Source: DATNBT01 sp964579765 (GTDB lineage: Bacteria; Acidobacteriota; Vicinamibacteria; Vicinamibacterales; CAVVIG01). From it: a stretch of DNA of 7,302 nucleotides. Numbering within the stretch: the first letter of the stretch is position 1; each line of letters begins with the position of its first letter. The stretch lies in contig CAZOIK010000174.1 in the NCBI GenBank assembly GCA_964579765.1, positions 1 to 7,302 of the forward strand, in the 5' to 3' direction. The notes under the pieces are model-generated. The model had not been told where the DNA came from. It saw only the letters and a program-made list of their open reading frames with translations, and did not search any database. Positions 1-6,185 of the stretch are shown one piece after another. Both the position numbers and the translations under genes were made by a program.

Positions 1-84
1 AGCGGTCGACGAGTAGCCGCTGCCGCCACTGCATGCCGATGCCGTGAAGGCGAGAATCGTAACGAGGAGCATTCGAAATCGCAT
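1..84 (-). CDS. N-terminus of a probable lipoprotein (partial, runs off the left edge)
   Basis: An open frame runs from an ATG at 84 to the window edge with no stop, giving 28 residues that start MRFRMLLVTILAFTASAC. This is a typical lipoprotein signal: two arginines, a hydrophobic core (residues 5-15), a relaxed lipobox ASA-C with the lipidation cysteine at residue 18, then a Ser/Gly-rich linker (SGGSGYSSTA). An ATG at 72 (residue 5) would also give a working signal. No Shine-Dalgarno sequence precedes either ATG. The gene lies 107 bases downstream of the response-regulator gene on the same strand, behind a candidate sigma54 promoter, so it may be a target of that regulator. The mature domain is outside the window and its function cannot be stated. 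It could instead be a secreted protein cleaved by signal peptidase I. Confidence 0.6.
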   Translation of the reverse strand, partial: MRFRMLLVTILAFTASACSGGSGYSSTA

Positions 85-86
85 GC

Positions 87-114
87 CGCGGCACTACGCA
101 AGCGCAGTGCCGCG
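87..114. repeat. Perfect 9-bp inverted repeat before the lipoprotein start
   Basis: Bases 87-95 (CGCGGCACT) pair perfectly with 106-114 (AGTGCCGCG) around a 10-base loop, which can itself form a short CGC-AA-GCG stem (97-104). There is no T-run on the minus strand after it, so it is a poor intrinsic terminator for the regulator gene. It could be an operator, a processed RNA hairpin between the two genes, or a structure hiding the start region of the lipoprotein mRNA if transcription reads through from upstream. Confidence 0.6.
98..112 (-). promoter_or_regulatory. Candidate sigma54 (-24/-12) promoter for the lipoprotein gene
   Basis: On the minus strand the bases read CGGCACT-GCGC-TTGC. Against the RpoN consensus TGGCACG-N4-TTGCW, both the GG and the GC elements are present with the exact 10-base spacing. 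Mismatches are the first T, the seventh G and the base after TTGC (G instead of A/T). The predicted start of transcription is near base 86, only 2 bases before the ATG at 84 and 14 before the ATG at 72. The site lies directly downstream of a gene for a sigma54 activator, which supports it. The match overlaps an inverted repeat (87-114), and a chance match cannot be excluded. Confidence 0.45.
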
Positions 115-191
115 CGGCCGCCGGCCGTTTCCGTCGTGAACGCGCGAGCGGCGGCGCGCTCTGCTTACCGAAGCCGTACGAGCTTACGTTT

Positions 192-1562
192 TCAGTTATC
201 GAGGCGGTACTTCGCGAGATAGTAGGAGAGCGCGCGCTGGCTGATGCCCATCAGCTCCGCTGCGTCTTTCTTTACGCCGGCGGCGCTATCGAGCGCGCGC
301 CGAATCGTCTCGCGCTCGACCCACTCGATGTTCTGGCGCAGCTTGAGCGACGGCAGCGACCCCGGCTGCGGCGTGATGGCGCCGATCACCGAAATCGCGT
401 TCGCCGTAATCGCCGAGCCGGGCGACAGGACGACCGCGCGCTCGATCGTGTTCTCGAGCTCGCGGACGTTGCCGGGCCAGTCGTACTGCTGGAGCCCCGT
501 GAGCACGCCGTCTTCCATCCGCTCGATGCGGCGTCCCGTGCGGTGCGAGTGCTTGCGGACGAAGTGCTCCACCAGCGCGGGGATGTCCTCGCGGCGTTCG
601 CGGAGCGGAGGAATCTGGATCGGGATGACGTTGAGCCGGTAGAACAGATCCTCGGTGAACTTGCCGTCCGCGACCATCTGGCGCAGGTCGCGGTTGGTCG
701 CGACAATCACGCGCAGGTCCACGCGCTCTGTCCGTTCGGCGCCGAGCGGCTCGAACTCGCGCTCCTGCAGCACCCGCAGCAGCTTCGACTGCAGCGTCGG
801 GTTCATGGTGCCGATCTCGTCGAGGAAGATCGTCCCGCCGTCGGCCAGCGCGAACTTGCCCTTCTTGGTCGTCGTCGCGCCGGTGAACGCGCCGCGGACG
901 TGGCCGAAGAGCTCCGACTCGAGCAGCGTCTCTGGAATCGCGGCGCAGTTGACCTTGATGAGCGGCATGTCGCGCTGCGCGCTGCGGTCGTGGATGGCGC
1001 GCGCGACGAGTTCCTTGCCCGTGCCCGTCTCGCCGGTGATGAGCACGGTGCTCTTGGTCTGCGCCACGAGCTCGGCGCGGCCGATGACGTCCTGCATCGC
1101 TTTGCTTCGCCCGATGATGCCGTAGTGGTCGAACTGCTCGTTCTGTTCGCTCAGCAGATAGCGATGTTCGGTGCGGAGCCGCTGGTGGTCGAGCGCGCGG
1201 CGGACGACGACGAGCAGCTCGTCGATCTCGAAGGGCTTCTGCAGGTAGTCGAGCGCGCCGAGCTTCATGGCCTCGATGGCGCTCTCCACCGTCGCGTGCG
1301 CCGTCATCATCAGCACCTGCGCGCGCTCGCCTTCCGGCGTCGAGTTGACGTACTCGCGAATCAGATCGAGGCCGCCGAGCTCCGGCATCATGTTGTCCAC
1401 GATCAGGAGGTCGAACGGGCGCTCGGCGAGCAGGCGCTGCGCGTCGCGCGGGCTCGTCGTGTCCACGACGCGATGGCCCGCGTCGCGCAGGGCGCGGCCG
1501 AGCGACTTGAGAATCTTCTCCTCGTCGTCCACGAGGAGGATCGAACCGCGAAGGTCGGTCAT
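192..1562 (-). CDS. NtrC-family sigma54-dependent response regulator
   Basis: This is a 456-residue cytoplasmic transcription activator of sigma54 promoters, presumably phosphorylated by the adjacent kinase. The receiver domain (about 7-120) has the acidic pair D12/D13, phospho-acceptor D56, T87 and K109. The AAA+ domain (about 148-385) has Walker A GETGTGKE (177-184), the sigma54-contact loop GAFTGA (224-229), Walker B TIFLDEI (244-250) and the DLFYRL arginine-finger region. A Fis-type helix-turn-helix closes the protein (about 415-453, with SQRALSYYL). All parts are present at normal family length. The ATG at 1562 overlaps the kinase stop (ATGA) and has no Shine-Dalgarno of its own, so translation is probably coupled to the kinase. 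The target genes are not shown by the protein sequence. The nearest candidate is the lipoprotein gene downstream, which has a sigma54-like promoter. Confidence 0.96.
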   Translation of the reverse strand: MTDLRGSILLVDDEEKILKSLGRALRDAGHRVVDTTSPRDAQRLLAERPFDLLIVDNMMPELGGLDLIREYVNSTPEGERAQVLMMTAHATVESAIEAMKLGALDYLQKPFEIDELLVVVRRALDHQRLRTEHRYLLSEQNEQFDHYGIIGRSKAMQDVIGRAELVAQTKSTVLITGETGTGKELVARAIHDRSAQRDMPLIKVNCAAIPETLLESELFGHVRGAFTGATTTKKGKFALADGGTIFLDEIGTMNPTLQSKLLRVLQEREFEPLGAERTERVDLRVIVATNRDLRQMVADGKFTEDLFYRLNVIPIQIPPLRERREDIPALVEHFVRKHSHRTGRRIERMEDGVLTGLQQYDWPGNVRELENTIERAVVLSPGSAITANAISVIGAITPQPGSLPSLKLRQNIEWVERETIRRALDSAAGVKKDAAELMGISQRALSYYLAKYRLDN

Positions 1563-3391
1563 GTGGCGGCGGCTGTTGAATTATATGGAAGATCGACGCG
1601 AATCTCCGTGCCCACGCCCGGCGTGCTGTCGATGACGATCGATCCGCCGAGGCCTTCGACGATGTTCTTGGCGATCGGCAGCCCGAGGCCCGTGCCGCCG
1701 CGCTTGGTCGTGAAGTACGGATCGAAGACGTGCGGCAGGTGCGCCGGATCGATGCCCGGCCCGCGGTCGGCAATGGTGACGATCGCGCGCCCACCCTCCA
1801 CCCGCGTCCGCAGCACGACTGCCGACTGGGGACTGGAGACTGGAGACTGGAGACTGGCGACTGGAGACTGGAGACTGGAGACTGGGGACTGGATACTGGA
1901 GACTGACGATTGCGTGCCGCTGACCGCATGCCGCGCGTTGACGAGCATGTTGACCAGGGCGATGCGCAGCCGTTCCGCGTCGGTCGTGACCGGCAGCGCC
2001 GTCGCGTCGAGATCGAGCTCCACGCCGGCGCCCGGCCCGGACGCCCGCGCCGCCGCCGCCGACTCGCGGCAGAGGGCGTTGAGATCGGCCGGTGCGAGCT
2101 CGAAGCGGATCGGTCGGGCGAAGTCGAGCACTTCGTTGACGAGCCGGTTGAGCCGCTCGACCTCTTCGTTGATGTCGTGCACCGCCTCGCGCACGGCCGT
2201 CTCCTCGAGGTGGTTCTGCCGCAGGGCGTGCAGCGAGCCCTTGATGATCATCAGCGGATTGCGCACTTCGTGCGCGATGACCGTGGACAGCCGCCCGAGA
2301 GACAACAGACGCTCGCGCTGGGAGATCTCGCGCTGGAATCGCGCGACCGAGTCGGTGAGCGTGTTGAACGTCGCCGCGAGGAGCTGCGCGTCCTCGTCGC
2401 GCCACAGGCGTCCCGCGCCGAGCGTAATCTTGCGCGTCAGATCACCCGTCGCCGCCACCTCGCGCATGACGTCGGTGATGGCCGCCAGCGGACGCGTGAT
2501 GGTGCGCGCGACGGCGAAGCTCAGCAGCGTCGCCAGCAGGACGGCGACGACCGCGGTGACCGCCAGCCCGGTCTGAATCGCCCGCAGCGAGCGCAGCTGG
2601 TCGGCGCGCGACACCAGAATCAACGCCGCCGGCCCCGAGGCCGCGGCGAGCGGACGCGGCAGCACCGCGAACTGCTCGCCGGCAATCGTCGCCGTTGACA
2701 CGCCGGTCGTCGCGAGCCGCGGGGCCAGCAGCGCGTCGGCGTCGCGCGGCAGCGTCGTCGCCAGAATGCGCCCGCCCGAGCCGAAGGCGATGTCGCTGCC
2801 GGTGATCGCCTTCACCTGCGCCGCCAGCGCGTCGTCGAAGAGGAAGCCGGCGCTGAGCGTGCCGAGGATCTGCGGCTGCGTCTGAAAGAGGCTGACCGGC
2901 ACGGTGACGACCTGCAGCACGCCGTTCGGCTGCGCGAGCAGGCTGACGGTCTCCTTGCCGGCGAGCGCGTTGCTGACGACGGGCTGTCCGGCGAGCAGCC
3001 GCGCCGCGGCCGACGCGTCGCCGCTCGTCGCCATGACGCGGCCGTTCGCGTCGGTGACGAGCAGCAGGTTCGCCGAATCGAGCAGCGGCACGTACTTGCG
3101 AAGCTCGTTCTCGACCGTCGGCGGGTCGTCGGTGCTGAGCGCCGCCTTGATCGTGGACAGGTCCGCGATGAGCCGGGCGGTAATCGTGTAGGTCTCGGTG
3201 CGCGTGGTCCGCACCTGATCGACGATGGCGCCCGTGGCGAGGATCTCGCGCTGCAGCGAGCGTTCCGCTTCGGCGGTCACGCGGCGGTTGACGACGAACA
3301 GCGCGACGCCGCACGAGAGAACGGCCAGGAGCGCGCTCGCCAGGAAAATGCGGCCCCGCAGTGATCCGACCAGCGATCGCCACAGCGTCAT
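1559..3391 (-). CDS. Membrane sensor histidine kinase (Cache-like sensor, HAMP, HisKA, HATPase)
   Basis: This is a 610-residue inner-membrane kinase, the likely partner of the NtrC-type regulator. The first membrane helix is about 15-35, a periplasmic sensor about 36-270 (probably a double-Cache fold, judged by style only), the second helix about 272-296 and HAMP about 297-350. HisKA has phospho-acceptor H374 in AHEVRNP. The ATPase domain has the N box (N485 in NMLVNARHA), G1 DRGPGI (542-547), F box FDPYF (556-560) and G2 GGTGLG (565-570). All catalytic boxes are intact, but a Ser/Gln/Pro-rich insert (about 495-523), encoded by the DNA heptamer array, sits between the N box and the next strand. 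The frame stays open far upstream, but that part is the shadow of the cupredoxin gene. The ATG at 3391 is chosen because it overlaps that gene's stop (ATGA) and starts just before the first membrane helix. Confidence 0.95.
   Translation of the reverse strand: MTLWRSLVGSLRGRIFLASALLAVLSCGVALFVVNRRVTAEAERSLQREILATGAIVDQVRTTRTETYTITARLIADLSTIKAALSTDDPPTVENELRKYVPLLDSANLLLVTDANGRVMATSGDASAAARLLAGQPVVSNALAGKETVSLLAQPNGVLQVVTVPVSLFQTQPQILGTLSAGFLFDDALAAQVKAITGSDIAFGSGGRILATTLPRDADALLAPRLATTGVSTATIAGEQFAVLPRPLAAASGPAALILVSRADQLRSLRAIQTGLAVTAVVAVLLATLLSFAVARTITRPLAAITDVMREVAATGDLTRKITLGAGRLWRDEDAQLLAATFNTLTDSVARFQREISQRERLLSLGRLSTVIAHEVRNPLMIIKGSLHALRQNHLEETAVREAVHDINEEVERLNRLVNEVLDFARPIRFELAPADLNALCRESAAAARASGPGAGVELDLDATALPVTTDAERLRIALVNMLVNARHAVSGTQSSVSSIQSPVSSLQSPVASLQSPVSSPQSAVVLRTRVEGGRAIVTIADRGPGIDPAHLPHVFDPYFTTKRGGTGLGLPIAKNIVEGLGGSIVIDSTPGVGTEIRVDLPYNSTAAAT
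1824..1907. repeat. In-frame heptamer tandem array (GACTGGA) inside the kinase gene
   Basis: Read on the plus strand there are 12 consecutive 7-base units. Seven are exact GACTGGA, two are GACTGGG, one GACTGGC, one TACTGGA and the last GACTGAC; a decayed unit follows. The total of 84 bases is divisible by 3. Three units make 21 bases, so the kinase reads a 7-residue repeat of the type SSLQSPV. The unit has no stop codon in any frame on either strand, so the array can grow in coding DNA without creating a stop. It shares a 22-base identical core (1822-1843) with the array in front of nuoB. Confidence 0.95.
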
Positions 3392-4065
3392 CGGAGCGTG
3401 AAGTCCTCTTCGGCGACGCCGCCGTCGGTCACCGTCACCGGCCGCGGCTCCGAGGCGACGCCTTCGTTCCAGGCGACGACGTCGTAGGTGCCCGGCGGCA
3501 CGTTGTCGATGCTGTACCGGCCTTCGGCGTCGGTGACGGAGAAGAACGGATGGCTGAACACGAGGATGAACGCGTTCATGTGCGAATGGATGTCGCAGAA
3601 CACGCGCACGATGCCGGGCCGGTCGAACCGCACGGGCTTGGAGTGCCCCGCCGCGTAGCGCCCGAGGTCGAACGTCCGCGTTTTCGAGAGCGAGAACACG
3701 TTGTGGTAGATGTGGTCGCTGTTCGGGAAATCGACAATCGTCCCGGTCGTGATCGCGAGCACGTGCGGCACGAAGCGCTCGCCGCGCTGATCCATGACCG
3801 CGTGGCCGGGCTCGACGTTCTCGAACGCGCCGCGCGGCGCGGACGCGAGATAGACGACCGACTTGAGGCGATCGGCGATGTCGAGCACCGGGTCGTCGGC
3901 GGCGCCGAGGTCGGCGACGTTCGGCCGGCGCTCGATGGGCGTCACCGGCTTGCGCAGCTCGACGCGTCCGCGAATCGAGCCGTTCCTCGCGCCACTCGCT
4001 GGCACGACGACGAGCGCGATGAGCGCGACGATGCACGCCGTGCACGCCCTACAGGGGGTCGCCAT
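3388..4065 (-). CDS. Secreted cupredoxin-like protein with a carboxypeptidase regulatory-like domain
   Basis: This is a 225-residue exported protein, probably periplasmic. The signal peptide has a hydrophobic core at about 10-21 and a likely cut after A26. The cupredoxin-type domain (about 95-172) contains DFPNSDHIYHNVFS and a CxxHxxM motif (CDIHSHM). Likely type 1 copper ligands are H121, C157, H160 and M163, with H118 and H162 as alternatives. The C-terminus (about 174-225) has the GRYSIDNVPPGTYDVVAW signature of a carboxypeptidase-regulatory-like beta-sandwich; this fold is not an enzyme. The ATG at 4065 shares its A with the upstream porin stop (TGATG), and the stop overlaps the kinase start. 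Its place between an outer-membrane protein and a sensor kinase suggests a periplasmic copper or electron-transfer role, possibly linked to signal input. That role is inference, and metal binding is predicted only from the ligand pattern. Confidence 0.88.
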   Translation of the reverse strand: MATPCRACTACIVALIALVVVPASGARNGSIRGRVELRKPVTPIERRPNVADLGAADDPVLDIADRLKSVVYLASAPRGAFENVEPGHAVMDQRGERFVPHVLAITTGTIVDFPNSDHIYHNVFSLSKTRTFDLGRYAAGHSKPVRFDRPGIVRVFCDIHSHMNAFILVFSHPFFSVTDAEGRYSIDNVPPGTYDVVAWNEGVASEPRPVTVTDGGVAEEDFTLR

Positions 4066-5300
4066 CAGAACCAGTACACAATCTGCGCCGTTGGAAACGT
4101 CTCGTGCGTGACACGGCCGCCGTCGCGGCTGTCGTGCTGCACGGACAGCTTCAGCAGGAGATTCCGCTGCAGCGAGTAGCCGACACCAGCTTCCACGCGC
4201 GTGACGGGCGCGTCCCAGGTCTGCGGGCCGCTGGAGCCGACGACGTCGTTGAAGCCGAGGTGATCGAGACGCGCCGCGACGTACAGGCGCGGGCGGAGTT
4301 TGTAGCGGCCTTCGACGTAGGTGGACCACGCTGTGAGCGGCGCGTTGATCACCGGCGCGGCGAGCTCGGGCAGCCTCCAGGCGCTCCAGATGGTCTCGGC
4401 GCGCAGCAGGTAGTAGTCGCGTGAGTACTCGACGTCGGCGCCCCACGCGGTCTGCGTGAACGACGCGTCGCGTCCGTCGCCGACCGCGCCGCGCGAGGCG
4501 GCGCTCGAGACGAACGGCCCGTGCGCCGCGGAGACGCCGAGCACGAGCCCCGTGACCGGGCGCGCGCTGACGCGCGCGGCGATCTGCGGCCCCGAGTTGT
4601 CGTCGGTCAGCCGCGGGTTCGACAGCGTGCCCGTGGTCACCGACACCGCGCCGTCGATGCGAGCCACGCCGTCCACGCGATCGACGCCGGCGTGAAGCTG
4701 CACGCCCGTATCCCAGCGGAACGCGCTGACGAGCGGGACGCCGTTCTCCGGCGTCGGGTTGCCAATCGAGAAGGACGACAGCCAGCCCCGGCCGCGCATC
4801 CGCAGCAGCTCGTCGGCGTTCCACGGCAGCGCGTCCGCGCGCAGCGACGTCAGGTACTGGTAGGCGAGCGGGTAACCGACAAGCGGGTTGTCCGACGGGT
4901 AGATGCGGCGCGCGAACGCGCCGAAGGTCGGCGGAATGCGCCCCGCCTGGAGGTCGATGTCGCGACCGACCCACGGGCGGACGCGCAGGTAGAACGCGTA
5001 CGCGCGGAACGTCTCGATGTTCTCGTCGCGGATCTCGCCGAGCAGCGCGACGTGCGCGTTGAGCGTGAAGGACGATGTCAGGTCGGCCTGCAGCAGCCGG
5101 AGCGCCGAATGGTCGTAGTCGGTGTAGTTGAAGAAGCCCGTGTCTTCGGGCGCGATCGACGCGGCGGCGTCGCCGGCAATCGTCAGGCGGCCGCCGGCGG
5201 CCGTGACGGGTTCAGCGGGCAGCGTCTGCGCGGGCGCGGCCGCGGCGCCCGAGAGTGCCAGCGTCGCCAGGAGCGCCGCTCGCCGCAGCACGGAGGCCAT
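4065..5300 (-). CDS. Predicted outer-membrane beta-barrel (porin-like) protein
   Basis: The gene encodes 411 residues. A signal peptide (MASVLRRAALLATLAL, then AAAAPA) is likely cut after A24. The rest is rich in alternating polar/hydrophobic strands with many Tyr, Trp and Arg residues and no other hydrophobic helix. It ends in AQIVYWF, the C-terminal aromatic signal used by the barrel assembly machinery. These features support an outer-membrane barrel, but I do not recognise the family or substrate. The ATG at 5300 is the only start that gives a signal peptide; the longer open frame upstream is antisense to the ferredoxin gene. It is the first gene of the minus-strand operon and shares one base with the cupredoxin gene, so it may bring in, or respond to, whatever the two-component system controls. 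No clear Shine-Dalgarno precedes it. Confidence 0.82.
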   Translation of the reverse strand: MASVLRRAALLATLALSGAAAAPAQTLPAEPVTAAGGRLTIAGDAAASIAPEDTGFFNYTDYDHSALRLLQADLTSSFTLNAHVALLGEIRDENIETFRAYAFYLRVRPWVGRDIDLQAGRIPPTFGAFARRIYPSDNPLVGYPLAYQYLTSLRADALPWNADELLRMRGRGWLSSFSIGNPTPENGVPLVSAFRWDTGVQLHAGVDRVDGVARIDGAVSVTTGTLSNPRLTDDNSGPQIAARVSARPVTGLVLGVSAAHGPFVSSAASRGAVGDGRDASFTQTAWGADVEYSRDYYLLRAETIWSAWRLPELAAPVINAPLTAWSTYVEGRYKLRPRLYVAARLDHLGFNDVVGSSGPQTWDAPVTRVEAGVGYSLQRNLLLKLSVQHDSRDGGRVTHETFPTAQIVYWF

Positions 5301-5312
5301 GTGTGGGGTCCG

Positions 5313-5323
5313 ATTATAGTAAT
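5313..5323. promoter_or_regulatory. Back-to-back -10-like elements in the 30-base divergent gap
   Basis: The whole space between the porin start (5300) and the ferredoxin start (5331) is 30 bases. On the minus strand it holds a perfect TATAAT (5318 to 5313). On the plus strand the same bases give TATAGT (5315-5320). The core ATTA-TAG-TAAT is a small imperfect palindrome. Transcripts from either -10 would start only about 4 to 6 bases before the start codon, so both mRNAs could be nearly leaderless. No convincing -35 was found for either direction. An AGGTG at 5324-5328 is only 2 bases from the ferredoxin ATG, too close for a normal ribosome binding site. Confidence 0.4.
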
Positions 5324-5330
5324 AGGTGCA

Positions 5331-5591
5331 ATGGCGTATATTATTTGTGAGCCCTGCGTCGGAACGAAGGACACGGCCTGCGTGGATGTCTGTCCGGTAG
5401 ACTGCATTCACCCGCGCAAGGACGAGCCCACGTTCGCCACGGCCGAGATGCTCTATATTCATCCCGACGAATGCATCGACTGCGGCGCCTGCGTGCCGGC
5501 GTGCCCGGTCGAGGCCATTTTCTCGCTCGACGAGACGCCGTCGAAGTGGACGAGCTTCATCACCAAGAACTCGCAGTACTATCGTGACTGA
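5331..5591 (+). CDS. fdxA: Seven-iron ferredoxin ([3Fe-4S][4Fe-4S])
   Basis: This is an 86-residue soluble low-potential electron carrier. By analogy with Azotobacter FdI and Thermus ferredoxin, C9, C17 and C58 bind the 3Fe-4S cluster, and C21, C48, C51 and C54 (CIDCGAC) bind the 4Fe-4S cluster. The second cysteine of the first motif is replaced (T12), which is what makes that cluster 3Fe-4S. The opening MAYIICEPCVGTKDTACV and the aromatic tail (KWTSFITKNSQYYRD) are typical of this family, and the length is normal. The ATG at 5331 matches the conserved family start. The gene diverges from the porin gene and lies 57 bases before nuoB on the same strand, so it may share a transcript with nuoB and nuoI and pass electrons to or from complex I components. 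That pairing is inferred from position. Confidence 0.95.
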   Translation: MAYIICEPCVGTKDTACVDVCPVDCIHPRKDEPTFATAEMLYIHPDECIDCGACVPACPVEAIFSLDETPSKWTSFITKNSQYYRD

Positions 5592-5625
5592 CCGACTGAC
5601 TGACCGATTGACTGACTGACCGACT
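5586..5625. repeat. Tetramer array (GACT/GACC) across the ferredoxin stop codon
   Basis: Ten consecutive 4-base units of the form GACT or GACC (one GATT) start inside the last two codons of the ferredoxin gene, include its TGA stop, and run into the heptamer array at 5622. The TGACTGAC phase places stop codons repeatedly on the plus strand. It fills nearly the whole spacer and looks like a slippage-generated simple repeat. Confidence 0.9.
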
Positions 5626-5649
5626 GGGGACTGGAGACTGGCGACTACA
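5622..5649. repeat. Short heptamer array ending on the nuoB start codon
   Basis: The units are GACTGGG, GACTGGA, GACTGGC and a decayed GACTACA whose last A is the first base of the nuoB ATG. Bases 5620-5641 are identical to 1822-1843 in the histidine kinase gene, in the same orientation on the plus strand. The only Shine-Dalgarno-like sequence before nuoB is a GGAG (5633-5636) made by two adjoining repeat units; its 12-base distance from the ATG is longer than usual. Confidence 0.9.
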
Positions 5650-6185
5650 TGGGTCTCATCGACCACCGTTTCGAAGACAACTTCATCACGACGAGCATCG
5701 ACCGCGTGCTCAACTGGGCGCGCGAGTCGTCCATCTGGCCGATGGGGTTCGGGCTGGCGTGCTGTGCGATCGAGATGATGGCGGCGTCGGCGTCGCGCTA
5801 CGACATCGCGCGGTTCGGCGCCGAGGTGTTTCGCGCCTCGCCGCGGCAGTCCGACCTGATGATCGTCGCCGGCACGGTGACGAAGAAGATGGCGCCGGTG
5901 CTGCGCCGGCTCTACGACCAGATGCCGGAGCCCAAGTGGGTGATCTCGATGGGCAGCTGCAGCAACGCGGGCGGGCCGTTCCCGACCTATAGCGTGCTGC
6001 AGGGCGTGGACAAGGTCGTGCCCGTGGACGTGTACGTCTCCGGCTGTCCGCCGCGCCCCGAAGCGCTGCTCTACGGCCTGATGCGCCTGCAGGACAAGAT
6101 TCGGAAGGAAGGCACCGTGCTGCGCAAGGAACGCGTCATCATGTCGGGCGCAAGCGAGCCGACCGTCATTGGAGAACGGGCGTGA
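5649..6185 (+). CDS. nuoB: NADH-quinone oxidoreductase subunit B (NuoB)
   Basis: This 178-residue subunit of respiratory complex I holds cluster N2, the last iron-sulfur centre before quinone. The four N2 ligands are present: the tandem C38-C39 in GLACCAIEMM, C104 in MGSCSNAGG and C133 in VSGCPPRPEAL. The N-terminus (SIDRVLNWARESSIWPMGFG) and the quinone-side motif RYDIARFG are canonical. Length is normal for bacteria. The ATG at 5649 gives the usual family start. The stop overlaps the nuoI start (GTGA). What is odd is the context: nuoB normally sits with nuoA, nuoC and nuoD, and none of these is next to it here. It could be part of a dispersed complex I or a second copy. Homologous hydrogenase small subunits are less likely, because the sequence is complex I-like throughout. 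Confidence 0.95.
   Translation: MGLIDHRFEDNFITTSIDRVLNWARESSIWPMGFGLACCAIEMMAASASRYDIARFGAEVFRASPRQSDLMIVAGTVTKKMAPVLRRLYDQMPEPKWVISMGSCSNAGGPFPTYSVLQGVDKVVPVDVYVSGCPPRPEALLYGLMRLQDKIRKEGTVLRKERVIMSGASEPTVIGERA

Noticed and set aside
1824..1907. Heptamer array as a CRISPR array
   Set aside because: The units are contiguous 7-mers with no spacers and no cas genes nearby.
286..1929. Minus-strand open frame of 547 codons, with the heptamer array near its N-terminus
   Set aside because: It is out of frame with both the kinase and the regulator and encodes an Arg/Ala/Pro-rich shadow. It is open only because the heptamer has no stop in any frame and the GC content is high.
543..2576. Long plus-strand open frame of 677 codons antisense to the regulator and kinase genes
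   Set aside because: It is a high-GC shadow: the product is Arg/Ala/Val-rich with no recognisable domain, while the opposite strand carries two complete, motif-perfect proteins.
3392..4045. N-terminal extension of the histidine kinase frame
   Set aside because: The extra residues are an Arg-rich shadow of the cupredoxin gene. The ATG at 3391 overlaps that gene's stop and precedes the first membrane helix.
5301..5666. N-terminal extension of the porin frame through the ferredoxin gene
   Set aside because: The extension is antisense to a clear ferredoxin and would bury the signal peptide that begins at 5300.
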